DNA of 43,618 bases from an uncultured Leptolyngbyaceae cyanobacterium (GCA_938023035.1 CALIDI010000059.1:1-43618), one strand, 5' to 3'; positions 18,949 through 27,812 are shown, numbered from the stretch's first letter. The notes: generated by a model from the sequence alone, not told the origin. Program-made: numbers and translations.

Positions 18949-20583
18949 ATGTTTTATTCCATTGCTATGAAATTGGCTTTGCGTCGCTTTGTCTTGCTAG
19001 CGATTTTTTTGCTGAGTGTATTACTCACGGTGATTTTGCCCTATTCCCTAGGGGATTGGCCAGACATCGGTTCGGCAACGTCGTTGAGTCAATCGATTCT
19101 ACGGCAACAAAAAAGTGCGATGGTGCGGCGTTACAGCACCGATGTGGACTGTCTATCGACAGCGAACTATTACCAGTTACAGGGGCGGTTAAAACAAACA
19201 GAAGCTGCGGCCCTGATCGAAGGCGTAGCCCGGATACGTTATACCAATCGAAATGCTATCCCGCTGGAGCAAATTGTCTTTCGCCTCTATCCTAATGCAG
19301 TCTCGACCCGGTCGTTTGCCAGGTTGCAGGTGACTCAAGTTCAGGTACAGGCTCACTCTAGTCCGATCCAGCTTTCGGTTGAGGAGACTGTACTGACAGT
19401 GCCGTTGCGATCGCCACTGCTGCCGGGTGCCACAGTAGAGATTACCCTCAACTTTGTCACCCAGATTCAGGCTAATCGGGTCGGAGGCGGCTTTGGGCGG
19501 ATGGGCTACATAAACCAGGTGATTACAGCGGCATCCTGGTATCCTACCCTATCGGTGTATGAGGCTAATCGCGGTTGGTGGGTCGCCCCCCTACCACCTC
19601 CAATTGTCGATCAGACGAATACCGTCATTTCTGATAGTGACCCTACCTATAGTGAGAGCAGTTTTTTTGAGGTCGCCCTGCGCGTACCCCGTGCTTTTGT
19701 ACTGGTAACAAATGGAACTCAGACTCGTCGGCGAGAGCATTTAGATGGAACCATTACTTATCACAGTGTCACCGGCCCAATGCGCGAGCAGGTGTTTGTC
19801 GCCAGTCCGCGTTATGTTGTGAGATCTGTTGCTGTTCAAGGAGTGCAGTTAAACTTCTGGCACTATAGCGATCGCGCCAGTACCAGCCCTGGCAATACCC
19901 GCCAAATCATGGATATTGCCAGCAAAGCCCTCACAGCGTTTCGCGCTCGCTTTGGAGTTTATCCTTATCAAACCCTCCAGATTGTGCAAAACCCCATTGA
20001 TACGGGCTTAGAGTTCCCTGGCTTGATTTTGGTCAGTGACCAGAGTTGGGAGCAGGGAACGGCTGAACGCATCGTTGTTCATGAAATAGCCCACCAATGG
20101 TTTTATGGCCTACTGGGAAACAACCAGGTAGAGCATCCCTGGCTGGATGAGGGCCTGGCGACCTACAGTGAATTTGTTTACAAAATCTATTACGCGACAC
20201 CCAAAGTGGCGCAGCAACTGACCCTGGCAGAGCAAGCAAAAGTTGACGCATTTACCCGGGCGATCGCTCAAAAACAGCAACCCGACCTTAAGCTCAATTT
20301 ATCCGTTGCAGCATTTCAGGCTGATTACAGCAGCTTTGCTTATCAACGGGGAGGACAATTTTATCTCCGGTTAGAGCAACAGCTTGGTCGAGAAGTAGTT
20401 TACCGGGCACTCAAATACTATGTGCAGCAACAGCGCTACGAAGTAACCACAACGCAAGCCCTTAAACAAGCCCTAGAACGCAGCTCAGGTAAAGATTTGA
20501 CCACACTCTTTCAACAGTGGGTCGGTGCCTACCAGGAAGATGCCCAACCCGCTCCTTTAAGCCAATGCCAACCCAACCGCTAA
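18949..20583 (+). CDS. M1 family metallopeptidase, membrane-anchored or secreted
   Basis: This zinc aminopeptidase-like protein has 544 residues. It starts with a signal-anchor (FVLLAIFLLSVLLTVILPYS), followed by a beta-rich N-terminal domain and the catalytic domain. The zinc ligands are in HEIAHQWFYG (about residue 378), followed 18 residues later by the Glu in WLDEGLATYSEF, giving HEXXH-X18-E. The GAMEN-like exopeptidase motif appears altered (GLEFPGLILVSD), as in many bacterial M1 relatives. It probably trims peptides in the periplasm or at the membrane. The ATG at 18949 (MFYSIAMKLAL) is chosen; ATG 18967 is also possible. The gene stands alone on this strand. Confidence 0.88.
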   Translation: MFYSIAMKLALRRFVLLAIFLLSVLLTVILPYSLGDWPDIGSATSLSQSILRQQKSAMVRRYSTDVDCLSTANYYQLQGRLKQTEAAALIEGVARIRYTNRNAIPLEQIVFRLYPNAVSTRSFARLQVTQVQVQAHSSPIQLSVEETVLTVPLRSPLLPGATVEITLNFVTQIQANRVGGGFGRMGYINQVITAASWYPTLSVYEANRGWWVAPLPPPIVDQTNTVISDSDPTYSESSFFEVALRVPRAFVLVTNGTQTRRREHLDGTITYHSVTGPMREQVFVASPRYVVRSVAVQGVQLNFWHYSDRASTSPGNTRQIMDIASKALTAFRARFGVYPYQTLQIVQNPIDTGLEFPGLILVSDQSWEQGTAERIVVHEIAHQWFYGLLGNNQVEHPWLDEGLATYSEFVYKIYYATPKVAQQLTLAEQAKVDAFTRAIAQKQQPDLKLNLSVAAFQADYSSFAYQRGGQFYLRLEQQLGREVVYRALKYYVQQQRYEVTTTQALKQALERSSGKDLTTLFQQWVGAYQEDAQPAPLSQCQPNR

Positions 20584-20841
20584 GGAGGGATGGATTGTAC
20601 CCGTAGGAGAGGGCTTAACGGTGTCATCTTAGCTTGCTTTAGCGCCAACTCATTCCCCCCTAGTACCGCACGGATGACTGCAATTGCCAGGTTGCTTGCG
20701 AATCCATTAGGGGTCAAGAGGCGCACATGCCCTCAGCTAAGGGTACCCCCCTTTTACTTTTTACCCTGCCCTTCATTAAGAAATTAAGGGGCTATAGCGA
20801 CAACTAACCGAGCCTGAAAAGACGAAGCGGTGACCCTCAGG

Positions 20842-21006
20842 TCAGTTGCTACGCTTTGCAATGACCCAAATGGCGTGAATAATTCCAGGAATATAACCCA
20901 ACAGGGTCAGCAGAATGTTGAGCCAAAACGCTCCCCCAATCCCGACGGTCAGGAAAACACCCAGAGGGGGTAACAAAATTGCGGCGATGATTTGAACAAC
21001 CGTCAT
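20842..21006 (-). CDS. YqaE/Pmp3 family small membrane protein
   Basis: This 54-residue gene encodes two hydrophobic helices with the family pattern: MTVVQIIAAILLPPLGVFL, then GAFWLNILLTLLGYIPGIIH and the basic end AIWVIAKRSN. The LLPPLGV and LGYIPG(I)IHA motifs are diagnostic. Members sit in the cytoplasmic membrane and are often induced by salt, cold or membrane stress; in yeast Pmp3 affects membrane potential. AGAGG about 9 bases upstream of the ATG can serve as ribosome site. It stands alone between the convergent M1 peptidase gene and the DUF2949 gene. Confidence 0.9.
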   Translation of the reverse strand: MTVVQIIAAILLPPLGVFLTVGIGGAFWLNILLTLLGYIPGIIHAIWVIAKRSN

Positions 21007-21214
21007 AACTCTAACCTCTGTTAATTCATGAATAGCGGTAACCGAGCTTGTTAGGGCATTAGCAGTAGAACCGGCATCAGGCCCTATGCCTTTAGCCAGA
21101 GATAAATTCCGGTATCCTGGCTCCTGTTGGTATCTACCAGTCTACAAAAGCTTCTTACTATTAGGGGCGATTTGCTAGGATGCCATACTGATGTCGCTAA
21201 TGATTCAAAAGCAA

Positions 21215-21242
21215 AAAGCGAAGCTGAATTCAGCTCCGCTTT
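21215..21242 (-). terminator. Terminator hairpin of the DUF2949 gene
   Basis: Outer arms AAAGCG (21215-21220) and CGCTTT (21237-21242) enclose AGCTGAATTCAGCT, itself self-complementary. On the minus strand it lies about 49 bases after the DUF2949 stop and is followed by TTTTTGCTTTTG, consistent with rho-independent termination. Confidence 0.6.
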
Positions 21243-21290
21243 CTTGACTAACAGGTTTCATACCCTATCCTCATTGATTGCTAGAAATAT

Positions 21291-21482
21291 CTACGCCTTT
21301 TCTAACCAGTCATAGATTTGATCTAACTGCTCAAGAGTAACAAGCCCATACTGCCAGAGAATCATCGGTAATGGGCCAGGATCCTGCTCGATATGGCGAA
21401 GGGCGATCGCTAGAGAAGAAGAAGAAATGGCTAACTCTTCTTGTAAAAACCGGATCAATTTCGAGTACGTTACGGGAGTCAT
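21291..21482 (-). CDS. DUF2949 family protein
   Basis: This 63-residue protein matches the small cyanobacterial DUF2949 family: YSKLIRFLQEELAISSSSLA, then a central linker and PLPMILWQYGLVTLEQLDQI ending in YDWLEKA. It is all-helical and soluble by appearance; the function is unknown. A longer frame runs upstream to 21728, but that part has no family-like features. AGGAGG lies only 2 bases before the ATG at 21491, and 11 bases before the ATG at 21482, so the latter was chosen. A terminator hairpin follows. Confidence 0.75.
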   Translation of the reverse strand: MTPVTYSKLIRFLQEELAISSSSLAIALRHIEQDPGPLPMILWQYGLVTLEQLDQIYDWLEKA

Positions 21483-22176
21483 TCGATTCATCACCTCCTG
21501 ATTGACAACTAAGTGAACTGAGTAAAACACAGTGTTGCTTTTTAACGCAAAGCCCCGTGGCTTTTTCAGAACCACAAGCTCTGGCGAAAACAAACTGACG
21601 TACGAATAATACCTGCCTAGGATACTAGGATAAAAGCTAATGAAGGAAGCAGACTGAAGCATCTGCAATTTCACAGATATACTCGCCCATCTTTTGAGTG
21701 ATTCCACTGTATCTAGATGGACTAGCAAAACCGCGATTTAGACGTATCAAATACCTGTGCGATCGCGCTTCTAGCAATAACCAAACCGGATAAAACAGAG
21801 AGTGGAGAGACGAATCCCTAAATGAACAGAAAAACCTCTCACCTTTCCATACCCAATGCCCTAACGCACTGATACAAATACGGCTGTTTAACCTCACACC
21901 CCGGCTCGAAGGCCAGTAGCTCAGGAAATGCTCAGCTTTAGGCTGCTCGGTGCGGCAACGCACTTCAGCTTTGAAACTTCGCTTGCCCAGGTTATCATTG
22001 ACGATTCAAACCTTTGCATCTTTGCCGGCAAAGCATGAGGCCACCCAAAAAAGTTGCGCTCTCGCCTCAACCAGGGAGCATTAGCAGTTATGTCTTGATA
22101 GAGTACCGCATCTTTTCTGAAAAGAGTAAAGAAATCTTGAAAAGTTCTGTAAATTTTAGAACAAGTTCATCGATTT
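21483..22176. other. 694-bp spacer, no gene seen
   Basis: Both strands have open stretches, but none looks like a conserved protein or has a supported start. No RNA gene or repeat was recognised. Confidence 0.3.
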
Positions 22177-22665
22177 TCATCGATGGGACTGAATCACAAT
22201 GCGATCGCCGGGTTGAATCCCTAATTCTTGCGCTCTGCCGCCGCGCAACTCAATCACTTGGTCAACAGCTCCAGCGGGGCCATAAATCGGGCAAGGTTCT
22301 GCCTGGCACGGTGGCACACCATGGGCAACATCAACCACGCACCCTCCTAGCATAAACACCATATCCAAGGGAATGCGTACATTTTTCATCCAGAAACCCA
22401 CAGGCCGCGGAGGGTTAAACAAAAAAAGCATGCCCCGATCATCGGGTAAGCTATCCCGATACATCAGACCCATTGCTTGCTCAGCCGCTGTTTTAGCAAC
22501 CTCAAGCTGGATCATTTGGTCAGCAATCTTCGCCGTTGCTGAGACGGGTAAGACTTGCCCCACCATGCCCTCCTGATTACGTGACGAAGCTGGTGTTGAA
22601 ACAACACAGCCGACTGCTAGCCAGCCCAGAATCATCGCCAACAGCAGTCTTTGATAAATCCGCAT
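22177..22665 (-). CDS. DUF192 family lipoprotein
   Basis: The 162-residue product starts MRIYQRLLLAMILGWLAVGC, a lipoprotein signal with Cys at about residue 20. The DUF192 domain follows, with QLEVAKTAAEQAMGLMYRDS, DRGMLFLFNPPRPVGFWMKN and MVFMLGGCVVDVAHGVPPC segments ending in GDRIVIQSHR. These are the conserved RGMMFRDSLPDDRGMLF and FWMKNT-type blocks of the family, which forms a small beta barrel exported to the periplasm. Its biochemical role is unknown. An upstream extension of the frame to 22851 is rejected because the lipobox fixes the start. Confidence 0.88.
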   Translation of the reverse strand: MRIYQRLLLAMILGWLAVGCVVSTPASSRNQEGMVGQVLPVSATAKIADQMIQLEVAKTAAEQAMGLMYRDSLPDDRGMLFLFNPPRPVGFWMKNVRIPLDMVFMLGGCVVDVAHGVPPCQAEPCPIYGPAGAVDQVIELRGGRAQELGIQPGDRIVIQSHR

Positions 22666-23015
22666 ATCAGACTTGACCCATAAGGAGCAGGAACAATAGA
22701 GAACAGGGCTGAACGGGTGGACATTGTGGACAACAAGATCTCTGCCCCTGAATTTGGGTGAATTTCGACCGTTGGAGCCGTTCAAAATTTTGCTTGATAG
22801 AACATAAATCCACTCCCATCCAAACTTTGCTGGACTACCCAAGTGTTCCAAATCCTAAACCTAATCCAACTTCAGAACTAGCTTTCTGACCGGGGGGAGA
22901 TCAGCAATTTTTGGCATGCCTACCTTGCTAGTGGGGATTTTGGCAAACGACCCACAACTAAAATCATACCTCCCAAAATCACCCTCATTGGGCAAGTCGG
23001 GCGAAAGGGCGATCG
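22666..23015. other. 350-bp spacer, no gene seen
   Basis: This gap between two minus-strand genes probably holds the DUF192 promoter. No repeat or short conserved gene was recognised. Confidence 0.3.
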
Positions 23016-23297
23016 CTAATAGGCATCTGACTCAATCTGGCTGAATGGGACAAAGCACTCTTGAGGCAGCAAAATCGGCTTGCCTGCAAAAATTAACTTG
23101 CCGCGATGGGTAAAACGGTTAATTGCCACACCCAAAGGACGCTGCGTCAGAGTCGGGTGGGCTTCATAGTAAGTCACATAAATTTGTCGGGCAGAACGCA
23201 CCAGTGCAGGATCTAACAGGGATGTAAAGTCAGAATCGTGGGTTGGGTTATTCTGAGCTGCCGAGCGGTTCATTTGGGTTTGGGTTGCGTATGCCAC
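23016..23297 (-). CDS. Conserved hypothetical cyanobacterial protein
   Basis: This 93-residue soluble protein has no domain I can name. After a polar, probably disordered N-terminus (MAYATQTQMNRSAAQNN) it has an ordered part: LLDPALVRSARQIYVTYYEA, then RPLGVAINRFTHRGKLIFAG and LLPQECFVPFSQIE. The even composition argues for a real gene. A second ATG at 23273 is possible. It lies 72 bases downstream of leuB on the same strand and may share its transcript. Confidence 0.6.
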   Translation of the reverse strand: MAYATQTQMNRSAAQNNPTHDSDFTSLLDPALVRSARQIYVTYYEAHPTLTQRPLGVAINRFTHRGKLIFAGKPILLPQECFVPFSQIESDAY

Positions 23298-23369
23298 TAA
23301 ATTATCTACCCCTAATGCATTGCTTTAAAATTAGTACGCTTGTACAAAAACTGCAAGGGTAGACCGAAC

Positions 23370-24467
23370 TTAGTTACCCTGCAATTCTCGCATGGTTTCG
23401 ACAAGGGATTCTCCCATTGCCTGACATCCAAGGAGCGTCATATTGTCAGCCATAATATCCGCAGTTCTCAAATTCCGATCAAGAACTTGTAAAACTGCCT
23501 GTTCAATGCGATCTGCAGCTGCCGGTTGGGCTAGGCCATAGCGCAACATCATAGCGGCACTGAGCACCTGCGCCAGGGGATTTGCCTGATCTCGACCAGC
23601 AATATCGGGAGCGGAGCCATGCACGGGTTCGTACAGACCTGGAGCCGTAGCGCCCAAACTCGCTGAGGGCAGCATCCCAATGCTACCTGTTAACATGGCG
23701 GCCGCATCGGAGAGAATGTCGCCAAACAAATTGCCGGTGACAATGGTGTCAAACTGTTTGGGATAACGCACGAGTTGCATGGCAGCGTTATCTACATAGA
23801 GGTGGGTCAACTCTACATCAGGATAGTCCTTAGCTAAGACGGTCATGCGATCGCGCCAGAGCTGCGAAACTTCCAGGACATTCGCTTTATCTACAGAACA
23901 TAAGCGCTTCCTGCGTTTACGGGCTGTTTCAAAAGCGACTCGCCCAATTCGGTCAATTTCCGCCTCCGTGTAGGCCATCGTATTGACACCCCGTTTTTCC
24001 CCGGTTTCCAGGGCAAAAATGCCTCTGGGTTGCCCAAAGTAAATTCCCCCTGTAAGCTCACGCACCACCATGATATCGACACCATCAACCACCTCGGGCT
24101 TCAGGCTAGAGGCATGGAGGAGTTGGGGCAGAATCTTGGCAGGACGCAAATTGGCAAACAGCCCTAACCCCGCTCTCAATGCCAGCAATCCCGTCTCTGG
24201 CCGGAGATGCCGGGGCAAGGTATCATACTGCGGGCTACCAATTGCCGCTAACAGTACGGCATCACTTTGCCGACAGACCTCTAGGGTAGAAGGGGGCAGA
24301 GGTTCTCCAGTAGCATCAATGGCGGCTCCACCGACAAGGGCTTCCTGAAAAGTGAAATCCAGATCAAATTGCTCCCCCACAACGGCAAGCACGGCCTTAG
24401 CGACGGACATAATTTCAGGGCCAATGCCATCACCAGGAAGCAGGGTAATCGTATAGTGCTGTGTCAT
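23370..24467 (-). CDS. leuB: 3-isopropylmalate dehydrogenase
   Basis: This enzyme oxidatively decarboxylates 3-isopropylmalate to 2-oxoisocaproate with NAD+ and a divalent metal, the third specific step of leucine synthesis. The 365-residue length is normal. Motifs: N-terminal [14 protein letters not shown]; substrate-binding [14 protein letters not shown] (R and the TGGIYFG block); [13 protein letters not shown]; metal-site aspartates in [12 protein letters not shown] and [13 protein letters not shown]; and the NAD-binding [18 protein letters not shown]. The start [14 protein letters not shown] is clear. The 550-bp gap upstream should hold its promoter. Confidence 0.97.
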   Translation of the reverse strand: MTQHYTITLLPGDGIGPEIMSVAKAVLAVVGEQFDLDFTFQEALVGGAAIDATGEPLPPSTLEVCRQSDAVLLAAIGSPQYDTLPRHLRPETGLLALRAGLGLFANLRPAKILPQLLHASSLKPEVVDGVDIMVVRELTGGIYFGQPRGIFALETGEKRGVNTMAYTEAEIDRIGRVAFETARKRRKRLCSVDKANVLEVSQLWRDRMTVLAKDYPDVELTHLYVDNAAMQLVRYPKQFDTIVTGNLFGDILSDAAAMLTGSIGMLPSASLGATAPGLYEPVHGSAPDIAGRDQANPLAQVLSAAMMLRYGLAQPAAADRIEQAVLQVLDRNLRTADIMADNMTLLGCQAMGESLVETMRELQGN

Positions 24468-25016
24468 AGATTGAGAGGTCGAAACGAGTCGCTGCTTGGT
24501 GATAGCTCACCGCCCCTAGCTGAACCAGCGCCAACGGCTCTGCACTGGAACAGAGTCATGCTCTTATTCGGTGCAGAATGGTCAGCGCTAATGGCCACTT
24601 TAAGTCATTCAACCGATGATAAAGCAAGCGGCTCATAGAAAGCAACTGAGCCAAGCTTTCTGGCTAGCCTCGTTGAACGAAATAAGTTCAAATAAACTTG
24701 AACGAAATCGGCTTAACTGAAGCTGGGCAACGCTCTGCGGCAAAATTTTCCCCATTAACCCAGGTGCTGACTCTATCCTTCCGTGAGAATAGAGTCAGCC
24801 AAGCAAATTCGGCATTGCTTAACGCAGGGATGCATTGCCCTCCTCCCCCTTGCTTGAATGCCTGTTAGAGCTATACGCTTTTCCCACTGGCAGAAGAAAG
24901 CGAGAGACCCGGTTCCCTTACGCTTTTGGAAGAGGGCGAATTGAGTGATTCCTATCCAGATTTAGCCGCGTCGCGAGTTCTGATTTCTACCCAAGCAGCA
25001 CGACCCTGACAAAAAA
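24468..25016. other. 549-bp spacer upstream of leuB
   Basis: No gene was found. It carries copy B of a dispersed intergenic repeat (24934-24968). No leucine leader peptide was recognised in a quick reading of the minus strand. Confidence 0.35.
24934..24968 (-). repeat. Dispersed intergenic repeat, copy B
   Basis: Read on the minus strand it begins GCTAAATCTGGATAGG and ends CAATTCGCCCTC, matching copy A at 15486-15525 at about 29 of 35 positions. It lies just downstream of the IF-3 gene. Confidence 0.55.
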
Positions 25017-25487
25017 TTAGCCTGGAATCATCTGCACAATCAATGACCGCTTATCAAGGGATTGAACCTTACCGGTCTGAGCTAGATCCACTGCAATGCG
25101 ATCCAGCAAATCTATTGCCCGCTCACGATTTTGATGCTCTCGCCCGCGTAAGCGCACTTGAAACTTAACAGAGTCTCCCTTTTTAAGCCATTCGATTGCC
25201 CGATTCACGCGCAGGCTATAGTCGGATTCTCCAATGTTGGGGCGTAGCCGAACTTCTTTAACCGTCGTTTTAGAGCTAGCGTGTTGGCGTTTCTTTTGTT
25301 GGTACTGGTGCTTGCCGTAGTCCAATATCTTTGCGACTGGGGTATCTTTACTCTCAGAGACAATAACCAAATCAAGATCAGTGCTCTCGGCGAGCTTCAG
25401 GGCTTCACTGGTATCAGTCAAACCCCGATTGTTGTTCTCATGATCAATCAAAAGAACCTGGGCGCACTTGATTTGCCGATTAATCAA
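25017..25487 (-). CDS. infC: Translation initiation factor IF-3, divergent, non-canonical start
   Basis: IF-3 binds the 30S subunit, prevents premature 50S joining and checks start-codon/initiator-tRNA pairing. Both halves are present: N-domain INRQIKCAQVLLIDHEN with LDLVIVSESKDTPVAKILDY, and C-domain TVKEVRLRPNIGESDYSLRV, VKFQVRLRGRE and a final RSLIVQMIPG. It diverges from the housekeeping cyanobacterial IF-3 (no RDLPQIN motif), so it may be a second paralogue. The given start is a TTG at 25487. The frame stays open upstream, reading PTFEEIVIATKQ just before it and preceded by ATT (25524-25526). No in-frame ATG or GTG exists there, so the true start may be ATT. Confidence 0.85.
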   Translation of the reverse strand: MINRQIKCAQVLLIDHENNNRGLTDTSEALKLAESTDLDLVIVSESKDTPVAKILDYGKHQYQQKKRQHASSKTTVKEVRLRPNIGESDYSLRVNRAIEWLKKGDSVKFQVRLRGREHQNRERAIDLLDRIAVDLAQTGKVQSLDKRSLIVQMIPG

Positions 25488-25628
25488 TTGTTTTGTAGCG
25501 ATAACAATTTCCTCAAATGTTGGAATAGTAGGACTGCGTAAACAATACCAGGATCCCGAAAGATAGAACAGAAAAATTTGATTAAAGTAAACGTTGAGTC
25601 AGCAAAGCCTGGGTTGTTTCTGCGAGAT

Positions 25629-25970
25629 TCAATCATGAATGATGCCGTCTGCCATCTTTGCCCCCTTTAGGTTGGCAGAAGTTAAGTTTGCTCCTTCTAA
25701 CTTTGCCCAGCTTAAATCGGCACCTCTTAAGTCAGCCCATTGTAAATCAGCACCTCGCAAATCGGCCCACCGCAAGTTCGCATGGCGCAAATTCGCCCTT
25801 ACAAGGTTGATACCTTTTAAGTTAATACCACTAAGATTGGCTGAGCTGAGGTCAATGTTTTGAAAATTCCTTTCCCCCGCAGCAAGCAGCATTTGGAGTT
25901 CGATGGTGTCTATGCTGTTAAACCTAACATAATTTCCCCGGTGCTGCTGGTTTTGTGCTAGTGTCTTCAC
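25629..25970 (-). CDS. Pentapeptide repeat protein (113 aa)
   Basis: The protein starts with GTG at 25970. A short N-terminal lead (about 35 residues, including LQMLLAAGERNFQNIDL) is followed by about twelve A(D/N)LXX pentapeptide repeats such as LRHANLRWADLRGADLQWAD. Such repeats fold into a right-handed quadrilateral beta helix; some family members mimic DNA and inhibit gyrase, but most are uncharacterised. The GERNF lead also appears in similar form (GQRDF) in the second protein at 26880. It is divergent from the RRM gene. A later ATG at 25892 is a possible shorter start. Confidence 0.85.
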   Translation of the reverse strand: MKTLAQNQQHRGNYVRFNSIDTIELQMLLAAGERNFQNIDLSSANLSGINLKGINLVRANLRHANLRWADLRGADLQWADLRGADLSWAKLEGANLTSANLKGAKMADGIIHD

Positions 25971-26060
25971 TAAGGCTTATTTTCGGTCGTATGATTCGTT
26001 TTCCAAGCGTTTCTCCGGATCTAATTCTCTTCACTTAGCGTTTGATTTTGGAGAATTTTT

Positions 26061-26363
26061 ATGTCAATTTATGTTGGCAATTTGTCCTACGATGTCACGC
26101 AAGACGGCTTGAGTGAGGCTTTTGCCGAGTATGGTACGGTGAAGCGGGTACAGTTGCCGATTGATCGAGAAACGGGTCGGTTACGAGGGTTTGCTTTTGT
26201 CGAAATGGGGACTGAAGCTGAAGAAATAGCTGCGATCGAAGCCCTCGATGGGGCTGAGTGGATGGGACGCGACCTTAGAGTTAATAAGGCCCGACCTCGC
26301 GAAGAAAGAGGTTCTACAGATGGTAGTTGGGAGTCCAAAAAGAATTCACCCAGACGCTACTAA
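26061..26363 (+). CDS. RRM-domain RNA-binding protein (cyanobacterial Rbp type)
   Basis: This is a single RNA-recognition motif protein of 100 residues. RNP2 is MSIYVGNLSY at the start and RNP1 is RGFAFVEM (about residues 45-52), with a short Arg/Ser/Gly C-terminal tail (ARPREERGSTDGSWES). Cyanobacterial Rbp proteins bind RNA and are often cold-induced. GGAG lies about 9 bases upstream of the ATG. rpsU follows 270 bases downstream on the same strand, an arrangement known from other cyanobacteria. The short Gly-poor tail is closer to the shorter Rbp types than to RbpA1-like proteins with a Gly-rich tail. Confidence 0.92.
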   Translation: MSIYVGNLSYDVTQDGLSEAFAEYGTVKRVQLPIDRETGRLRGFAFVEMGTEAEEIAAIEALDGAEWMGRDLRVNKARPREERGSTDGSWESKKNSPRRY

Positions 26364-26633
26364 ACCCATCGCTTGGGATTCAGGTTTTTAATCATAATCC
26401 TTAGGTCTGAATGGGGGAGGAGAAAGGTTAGCTGGAAGTATTTCAGAGTGAAGACTTACAAGGAATTGCTCTGAGTCGGGCGATCGCGCATTTTTCCATT
26501 AAACGAGGCAAGAACTTAATTTTCTGGAGACTGGCTTTTGCACATTTGCTCTGCGGTGGCTGAAGGGGGGTGAACTGATTGCAAACGGCTTTTCTTATCA
26601 GCTTTAAGTTTATTCCATTAGTAAGGGGATGAG

Positions 26634-26822
26634 ATGACCCAAGTTATTCCTGGTGAAAATGAAGGGATTGAATCAACATTACGTCGATTTAAGCGAGAGG
26701 TTTCTAAGGCAGGAATTTTTCCGGATATGAAGAAGCACCGTCATTTTGAGACGCCCATTGAGAAACGAAAGCGTAAAGCGCTGGCTAAACATAAGCAGCG
26801 TAAGCGCAATTTTCGCTATTGA
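26634..26822 (+). CDS. rpsU: 30S ribosomal protein S21 (bS21)
   Basis: This 62-residue basic protein matches bS21: [20 protein letters not shown], then [20 protein letters not shown] and the basic end [16 protein letters not shown]. bS21 sits near the 3' end of 16S rRNA and helps mRNA binding during initiation. AGGGG lies about 7 bases before the ATG. The gene follows the RRM protein gene, so the transcript may couple an RNA-binding protein with a ribosomal protein active in initiation. An IF-3 gene lies about 1 kb away on the other strand. Confidence 0.96.
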   Translation: MTQVIPGENEGIESTLRRFKREVSKAGIFPDMKKHRHFETPIEKRKRKALAKHKQRKRNFRY

Positions 26823-26879
26823 GTCAGTCATCTTCTTTTAAGTGCAACCAGACTTACTACTTTTGAGGGGAATTTCAGC

Positions 26880-27215
26880 ATGGACACCAATGAATTTTAC
26901 AGTCGCTATTCTGCGGGGCAGCGAGATTTTAGAAATCTCAACTTGATGGCAGCCAATCTGAGAAACCTCAACCTGAGGGGCATTAATTTAAGTGGTGCCA
27001 ATTTAACCAAGGCCAACCTCACAAGAACAAATTTGAGTTGTGCAAATTTAACGGGAGCGATTTTAGTTGGAGCGAATCTAACTGAAACGAATTTGACGCA
27101 AGCTAATCTGATTGATGCCAATTTAAGTGATACCAACTTGGTTGATGCCAATCTAAATCAAGCTTACCTGCATAGAAAACTGACCGTGGGTGGTGTCGGC
27201 TCAAGTATGGTCTAA
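26880..27215 (+). CDS. Pentapeptide repeat protein (111 aa)
   Basis: A lead segment (MDTNEFYSRYSAGQRDFRNL) is followed by about fourteen A(N)LXX repeats such as NLSGANLTKANLTRTNLSCA, ending in a non-repeat tail (HRKLTVGGVGSSMV). GAGGGG lies about 9 bases before the ATG. It starts 57 bases after rpsU on the same strand and may be in the same transcript. The repeat length gives roughly three to four beta-helix coils. Function unknown. Confidence 0.88.
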   Translation: MDTNEFYSRYSAGQRDFRNLNLMAANLRNLNLRGINLSGANLTKANLTRTNLSCANLTGAILVGANLTETNLTQANLIDANLSDTNLVDANLNQAYLHRKLTVGGVGSSMV

Positions 27216-27812
27216 TTACCTGCTAGTTACCTGCAATATTTTGGAAGCGTGCTTGCTTTGTTAGTTTAGATAGTTCCTGGTATATCGGTTAGAAAGGTAC
27301 TTCTGCGGTACAAATGAGTGTTTTGAGACGCTTTGGCTTTGCAACTACTAGGCGCGATCGCCAACGAGGCCCCGGAGCGCGCGAACGGATGGTTTGTGAC
27401 TCAGTCGATTCCCCTCGGTTTTGAATCGAGGGGTTTGCTATGAATGCCGCTAACAGCGTGCAGCGCACCGAAACCTGGCTCTGGGGTAAGAGCCATCGCT
27501 ATAATGCCGTCACCGCAGTCGGTGTGGAGTACCAACCAATCTTTTGGGGCTGATTGTGATCGCACCTAGCCATAACAGGGCGAGCAGGGTTAGGCTAATC
27601 AGTTTGGGTTGACCGTGCAGTCTGCGGCAATAATTGACTAGGTAAGCTTTTCTACCTTGCCCCTCGAGCAAACCCTTGGGTGTGGAGTTGTCGCCGTCTC
27701 CCTGTTGCTTAGGGAGACAGCGAGTTAGGAGGCCTACCCAGTCCTAGCAGCTGAGTCCTTTGGTGTTGTCCTCTGCTTGCTGACCCGAGCGATATCTGGT
27801 CAGCGTTGGCAT
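27216..27812. other. 597-bp spacer with hairpin and possible gene remnants
   Basis: A hairpin CCCCTCG (27411-27417) / CGAGGGG (27427-27433) followed by TTT may end the upstream transcript. A 37-codon plus-strand frame begins at 27440 (MNAANSVQRTETWLWGKSHR). A longer minus-strand frame (about 27500-27743) contains KAYLVNYCRRLHGQPKLISL and a hydrophobic LTLLALLWLGAITI segment. Neither could be matched to a family, and neither has a clear start. Confidence 0.35.

Noticed and set aside
25639-25863. Plus-strand KSAP-type repeat frame opposite a pentapeptide gene
   Set aside because: Antisense readings of pentapeptide repeats are regularly open; the minus-strand product has the family pattern.
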